This document shows positions 44,097 through 49,294 of a DNA stretch of 49,294 bases, piece by piece. The notes below the pieces were generated by a model. The model was not told the DNA's origin. It ran no database searches and was given only the letters and a program-made list of their open reading frames with translations. The translations under genes and the position numbers were made by a program. The stretch is from Paractinoplanes deccanensis. Lineage in GTDB: Bacteria; Actinomycetota; Actinomycetes; Mycobacteriales; Micromonosporaceae. Location: NCBI RefSeq assembly GCF_016862115.1, contig NZ_BOMI01000094.1, positions 1 through 49,294 of the forward strand, given 5' to 3'. The stretch's first letter is position 1; each line of letters begins with the position of its first letter.

Positions 44097-44990
44097 CTAG
44101 GACTGCTGTTTCAGGACGCGGTCGCGGAGGTGCTCGGGGACCAGCTCGATCAGCTGGTCGGGGCGCAGCGGCAGGTCGAGCAGGCTGAGCTTGATGCGGG
44201 TGCGGCGCTCGTGGGCGGCGCGGTCGAAGCGGACCACGTTGACGGCGTTCGGGCGCAGCTGGAGGGTGATGTCGGTGCCCTCGGGGAGCTCGACGGACGA
44301 GGCGCCGTCGAGGGAGGCGCGGGCGGGTGCCGTGCCGCGCAGGGTGATGACCTCGGCGCCGCCGAGGACGATGGGGCGGCTGATGCCGGCCATCGGGGCC
44401 ACCGGGGTGAGGCCGATCGCGGGCACCGACGGGGAGATGATCGGGCCGCCGGCCGCGTAGTTGTAGGCGGTAGAGCCCGTCGGGGTGCACACGACCACGG
44501 CGTCGCAGCGGAAGTAGCCGTGGCGGACGCCGTTCAGCGAGAGGTCGAGCGCCACCGACGTCCAGGGCTTGGCGGCCGTGAGGACCACGTCGTTGAAGGC
44601 GATGTCCGGGCCCGCCGCGAGGCCGCTGTGCGGTTCGAGGCTGAACTCGCCGGCGATCAGCCGTTCGAGTGCACCGGGCAGCTCGGCCGGGCTGGTCTCG
44701 ATGAGGAAGCCGAGGTTGCCGTGGTTGACGCCGAGGATCGGGGTGGGGCGGCCCGCCATCAGCCGCATCGCGCCCAGCATGGTGCCGTCGCCGCCCAGGC
44801 TGAACACGAAGTCGGCCTGCTCGGCGAACTCCGGTTCGTCCAGGGCGAACAGGCCCAGCCGCGACGCGTCGGCGGGCCGGGCCACCACCCGGGCGCCGAC
44901 CCGGGCCGCCACGGCGACCACCGTCGCGACGGATTCGCTGACGTCGTTGCGAGGATGCACCACCAGGCCGATGACCGCGTTGCCGCCCAT
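44097..44990 (-). CDS. NAD kinase
   Basis: A 297-residue enzyme making NADP. The GGDGT motif is in FSLGGDGTMLGAM (about residue 69), followed by GVNHGNLGFL and CTPTGSTAYNYAAGGPII (about 172). ATG 44990 begins MGGNAVIGLVVHPR; TACGTT lies six bases upstream, a leaderless pattern. The longer open frame to 45578 is an antisense shadow of the ClpP-like gene. Length is normal. Confidence 0.95.
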   Translation of the reverse strand: MGGNAVIGLVVHPRNDVSESVATVVAVAARVGARVVARPADASRLGLFALDEPEFAEQADFVFSLGGDGTMLGAMRLMAGRPTPILGVNHGNLGFLIETSPAELPGALERLIAGEFSLEPHSGLAAGPDIAFNDVVLTAAKPWTSVALDLSLNGVRHGYFRCDAVVVCTPTGSTAYNYAAGGPIISPSVPAIGLTPVAPMAGISRPIVLGGAEVITLRGTAPARASLDGASSVELPEGTDITLQLRPNAVNVVRFDRAAHERRTRIKLSLLDLPLRPDQLIELVPEHLRDRVLKQQS

Positions 44991-45107
44991 CGTCCCAACG
45001 TAACCCGCCGGCCACCCCGATCGATCTGTTTGCCCTGAGCGGAAGGAGTGGCCGCCTCCCGTGCCCGCGTGGTTAGGCTGGCGGCACGCGGCAGACGGGA
45101 GGTTTCG

Positions 45108-45731
45108 GTGAATCTGCGGCACGATCCGATGCGGTGGGGGCAACCATCGCAAAATCCCGAGCCCTGGCCGCCACACCTTCCCCCCGCCGGCGGGCCCGGC
45201 CTGCCGGGGTGGCTGGAGGAGCGACTCTTCGACCAGCGCATCGTCATGATCCGCGGCCCGCTCACCCCCGAGGGCGCCACCGGCGTCGCGGCCGCGCTGC
45301 TCACGCTCGACGCCGCCGGCACCGCCCCGGTGCAGCTGCACGTGGCCAGCGGGGCCGGGGAGCTGGCGGCCGCCCTCTCGGTGATCGACGTGATCGACTC
45401 GATGGCCTCGCCGGTGCACGCGGTCGTCACCTCGGAGGCCGGCGGTGCCGTGGTCGCGGTCCTCGCGGCCGCGGAGAAGCGCGCCGCCTTCCGGCACGCC
45501 CGCTTCCGGCTGACCGAGCCCCGCGCGGCCGCCGTCAGCGGCACCGCCGACGAGGTGGCGCGCGCCGCCGGGCAGCATCTGCGCGAGCTCGAGGAGATCA
45601 CCCTGCGGCTGGTGGAGCTGACCGGCCAGACCCGCAGCCGCATCGAGGACGACCTGTCCGCCGGCCGCGGCCTGACGGCCCAGGAGGCGCTGGAGTACGG
45701 CCTCATCGAAGAGATCATCGGCAAGTCCTGA
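45108..45731 (+). CDS. ClpP-like protein lacking catalytic Ser and His (ClpR-like)
   Basis: A 207-residue protein with the ClpP fold from about residue 35. Aligned by eye to E. coli ClpP, the nucleophile motif GQAASMGA becomes SEAGGAVV (Gly 113 in place of Ser 97), and MIHQP becomes RLTEP (Thr 136 in place of His 122); the Asp in TGQTRSRIEDD (about 182) remains, as does TAQEALEYGLIEEII at the end. SPGG is also lost (SGAG). It is therefore probably not a protease; non-catalytic ClpR subunits are known from cyanobacteria and plastids. GTG 45108 has GGGAGG five bases upstream, with TAGGCT (45074-45079) as likely -10. It stands alone, without clpX. Confidence 0.85.
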   Translation: MNLRHDPMRWGQPSQNPEPWPPHLPPAGGPGLPGWLEERLFDQRIVMIRGPLTPEGATGVAAALLTLDAAGTAPVQLHVASGAGELAAALSVIDVIDSMASPVHAVVTSEAGGAVVAVLAAAEKRAAFRHARFRLTEPRAAAVSGTADEVARAAGQHLRELEEITLRLVELTGQTRSRIEDDLSAGRGLTAQEALEYGLIEEIIGKS

Positions 45732-45745
45732 CGGTTCCGGGCACG

Positions 45746-45777
45746 AAAAAGCCCCCGGGGTGCACCGGGGGCTTTTT
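45746..45777. terminator. Bidirectional intrinsic terminator
   Basis: AAAAAGCCCCCGG, six-base loop, CCGGGGGCTTTTT: it ends the ClpP-like gene (plus) and the L11 gene (minus). Confidence 0.95.
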
Positions 45778-45790
45778 GCAGGAGCTCGCG

Positions 45791-46216
45791 TTACTGCGCG
45801 ACCTTCACACCCATGGAGCGGGCGGTGCCGGACACGATCTGGATCGCGGCGTCGAGGTCGTTGGCGTTGAGGTCGGGGAGCTTGCGCTCGGCGATCTCCT
45901 TGACCTGGGTCGCGCTCAGCGTGCCGACGGTCTGGGTCAGCGGGTTGGACGCGCCGGACTGAATGCCCAGAGCCTTGCGGATCAGGAAGCTGGTCGGCGG
46001 CGTCTTGTAGGCCAGCGTGTGGCTGCGGTCCTCGTAGACGCTGACGATCACCGGGATGATCTCGCCACGGTTCTTGGCGGTGGCCTCGTCGTACTCCACC
46101 TTGACGGCACGCATGTTGGCCCCGGTCGGACCAAGCATCTTGCCGAGGTCGACCATCGCGGCGTTACCCGCCTCAAGCGCGAGGGTTACCTCATGAGTCT
46201 TTTTCTTGGGCGGCAT
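45791..46216 (-). CDS. Divergent ribosomal protein uL11 (L11) paralogue
   Basis: A 141-residue L11-family protein. The C-terminal rRNA-binding domain is well kept (VYEDRSHTLAYKTPP; DLNANDLDAAIQIVSGTARSMGVKV). The N-terminal domain is not: where L11 has a proline-rich segment PAPPVGPALGQHG, this protein has MVDLGKMLGPTG, without the prolines that bind thiopeptides and signal to RelA, and one residue shorter. It stands alone, with no rplA, nusG or secE, so a second, regular rplK is expected elsewhere. It has a strong promoter and TAAGGAG nine bases before ATG 46216. Whether it enters ribosomes is unknown. Confidence 0.88.
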   Translation of the reverse strand: MPPKKKTHEVTLALEAGNAAMVDLGKMLGPTGANMRAVKVEYDEATAKNRGEIIPVIVSVYEDRSHTLAYKTPPTSFLIRKALGIQSGASNPLTQTVGTLSATQVKEIAERKLPDLNANDLDAAIQIVSGTARSMGVKVAQ

Positions 46217-46235
46217 TGCGTAGGGCTCCTTAGGG

Positions 46236-46261
46236 TGAGCTGCAAGCTCAACTCACAGCTC
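46236..46261 (-). promoter_or_regulatory. Leader hairpins before the L11-paralogue ribosome site
   Basis: TGAGCT (46236-46241) can pair with AGCTCA (46245-46250, three-base loop) or, in part, with CAGCTC (46256-46261): two mutually exclusive stems four bases from the TAAGGAG site. A translational control element is possible. Confidence 0.4.
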
Positions 46262-46292
46262 GCCAGCTTCATCAACACACGACAACCCCGAG

Positions 46293-46321
46293 ACCTTACT
46301 ACCGGCAGCCTAAGTAGGCAA
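46293..46321 (-). promoter_or_regulatory. Promoter of the L11 paralogue with palindrome over the -35
   Basis: TTGCCT (46316-46321), 17-bp spacer, TAAGGT (46293-46298) on the minus strand: the best housekeeping promoter in the window. The 12-bp palindrome GCCTA-AG-TAGGC (46308-46319) covers the -35 and part of the spacer, where a repressor would block polymerase. Confidence 0.7.
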
Positions 46322-46378
46322 AACAGCTCAGGGCAAACGCGGCGGGTCTCGGGTACCGCGACTAGTGTAGCTCGCCGC

Positions 46379-47179
46379 TCAGTACTGGTCGCACTGGCAC
46401 CGCTTCATCAGCGCGCGCACGGACGCCACGTACGACGGGTTGGGCAGGGTCTTGTCGGCGGCGGCCTGCTCGATGCCGCCGGAGCCCGCGTTGTAGCCCG
46501 AGATGACCACGTTGAGCAGGCACCACGAGCTGCTCGACTTGCACTTGGCGGCGCTCAGGTTGTAGCTGCCGCCGAAGTAGTTGTCGCCGGCCCACTTCGT
46601 CAGCCAGGCCAGGTAGTTGCCGCCGGCGTAGATGTTCTGCTGGTACTGCGACGCGTCGTACGTCAGGCCGAACCGGTTGTTGATCATGCTGACCGTGTCG
46701 GGCATGACCTGCATGACCCCGGCGCCGCCGTCGCAGTTGTGGATGTTGCTCTGCCAGCCGCTCTCCTGCCACGCCACCGCCTTGATCAGCGGGTAGTTGA
46801 TCCGCAGGCTCGGCGCCTCGGTGCGCCAGTAGACGCGGGACGCGGCCGACTTCAGCGCGGTCTTCACCTTGCTCTTCGAGATCGGCTTGGTCTTGTCGTA
46901 GTGCGCGCAGTCGGGCAGCTGACTCCAGAACGGCGGCTCGGTCGGCTCGGCCGACTGCGGCTTGGTGGGCTTCTTCGACGGCGCCTTGCTGGTGGTCTCC
47001 ACCGGTTCGGGCGTCGGGCTCTCGGTGACCGGCTCGAACTCCGGCTCGCCGGCGTCACTCGCCGCGACGGCCGACGGCACCGCCTGCGGGGCTGCGTTGT
47101 CGTCGTCCTTGCCACCCAAGCCGCACCCGGCCGCGACCACCAGCGCTGCCAGGGCCAGCGCCCACGTTCTCCGAGCCAT
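46379..47179 (-). CDS. Lytic transglycosylase lipoprotein (SLT domain)
   Basis: A 266-residue exported protein. MARRTWALALAALVVAAGCG is a lipoprotein signal with the lipobox VAAGC. A Pro/Thr/Lys-rich linker (about 30-80) leads to the SLT domain: the catalytic Glu in VAWQESGWQ (about 139), GVMQVMP, NIYAGGNYLAWL, and ISGYNAGSGG. It cleaves peptidoglycan glycan chains. Two pairs of Cys in the domain probably form disulfides. ATG 47179; TAGCGT (47216-47221) is a possible -10 and TTAAGGGA occurs twice upstream. Confidence 0.93.
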   Translation of the reverse strand: MARRTWALALAALVVAAGCGLGGKDDDNAAPQAVPSAVAASDAGEPEFEPVTESPTPEPVETTSKAPSKKPTKPQSAEPTEPPFWSQLPDCAHYDKTKPISKSKVKTALKSAASRVYWRTEAPSLRINYPLIKAVAWQESGWQSNIHNCDGGAGVMQVMPDTVSMINNRFGLTYDASQYQQNIYAGGNYLAWLTKWAGDNYFGGSYNLSAAKCKSSSSWCLLNVVISGYNAGSGGIEQAAADKTLPNPSYVASVRALMKRCQCDQY

Positions 47180-47365
47180 CGGTCCGACCTTTCCCCGTGA
47201 GATGGTTCGTTGCGGACGCTACAGATCACGGCCCGGACGCGCTGTCCCTTAAGCTCTCCCTTAAAGGCTGCCCCGCAAATCGGACAAACCTAGTGTGATG
47301 CGGAACCGGTACCGTCCATCGAACCCCGGGCCGAGACAGCAACCAACACCGGGGACAATGGGTTC

Positions 47366-49237
<1,872 letters not shown>

Positions 49238-49260
49238 GGCGCGCGCGAGCCGCGTACAGC

Positions 49261-49293
49261 AAAAGGCGCCCGGGTCTCCACCCGGGCGCCTTT
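49261..49293 (+). terminator. Intrinsic terminator after typA
   Basis: AAAGGCGCCCGGGT, loop ctcc, ACCCGGGCGCCTTT: a perfect 14-bp stem ending in T; the window ends one base later, so any T-run is not seen. Confidence 0.92.
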
Positions 49294-49294
49294 G

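Noticed and set aside
45791..46216. Thiopeptide biosynthetic cluster with self-resistance L11
   Set aside because: No precursor peptide, YcaO, dehydratase or 23S methyltransferase gene is in the window; only the L11 variant hints at it.
47180..47365. c-di-AMP (ydaO) riboswitch ahead of the transglycosylase gene
   Set aside because: Such switches occur before actinobacterial wall hydrolases, but the likely leader is only about 40 nt and no ydaO-type conserved core is seen.

Overview
The window is chromosomal DNA of a high-GC actinomycete, most likely of the Micromonosporaceae (Actinoplanes-like). The evidence is gene content and order: rbpA next to secG, whiA-yvcK-rapZ-uvrC beside gap-pgk-tpiA-secG, opcA behind zwf, an actinobacterial sufR-B-D-Rieske-C-S-U-sufT operon, and two mycothiol-type maleylpyruvate isomerase family proteins. 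The genus is an inference from general resemblance.

Layout: (1) 1-5.9 kb, accessory-type genes (LysE exporter, MBL hydrolase, GlxA-type regulator, histidine phosphatase, CPBP protease, MPI-family protein) separated by tandem repeats and a four-box DnaA-like array. (2) 5.9-12.4 kb, the Fe-S assembly (suf) operon on the minus strand, led by the regulator sufR. (3) 12.5-17 kb, heme A/heme O synthesis (ctaA, ctaB) with an ATP-grasp gene and a small unknown gene between them. (4) 17.2-23.9 kb, pentose phosphate genes tkt-tal, zwf-opcA and pgl on the plus strand. (5) 23.9-28.7 kb, a VOC protein, a GNAT, rbpA, and the glycolytic operon gap-pgk-tpiA-secG. (6) 29-36.1 kb, a repeat-built coiled-coil protein, whiA, yvcK, rapZ, uvrC and a Rieske lipoprotein. 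(7) 36.4-45 kb, uvrA, a GT-C-like membrane protein, rsgA, an MPI-family plus MBL gene pair, and nadK. (8) 45.1-49.3 kb, a ClpP-like protein without its catalytic Ser and His, a solitary divergent ribosomal protein L11, a lytic transglycosylase lipoprotein, and typA.

Most genes are conserved housekeeping genes. The unusual layer is elsewhere: (a) a stand-alone L11 paralogue whose proline-rich thiopeptide/RelA-sensing segment is replaced, behind its own promoter with a palindrome over the -35; (b) a ClpR-like pseudo-protease convergent with it; (c) tandem repeats that repeatedly nucleate at gene 3' ends, several including the stop codon, and also build the C-terminal tails of UvrA and UvrC; (d) a near-consensus RecA-NDp/PafBC-type promoter for uvrC; (e) a 20-codon leaderless, cysteine-containing ORF overlapping the start of a mycothiol-linked gene pair; (f) the four 16-bp-phased DnaA-box-like sites.

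Many genes here have a TANNNT hexamer 6-7 nt upstream of an ATG or GTG, as expected for leaderless transcripts; several starts were chosen on that basis. No tRNA, rRNA, CRISPR array, insertion sequence or prophage was seen.
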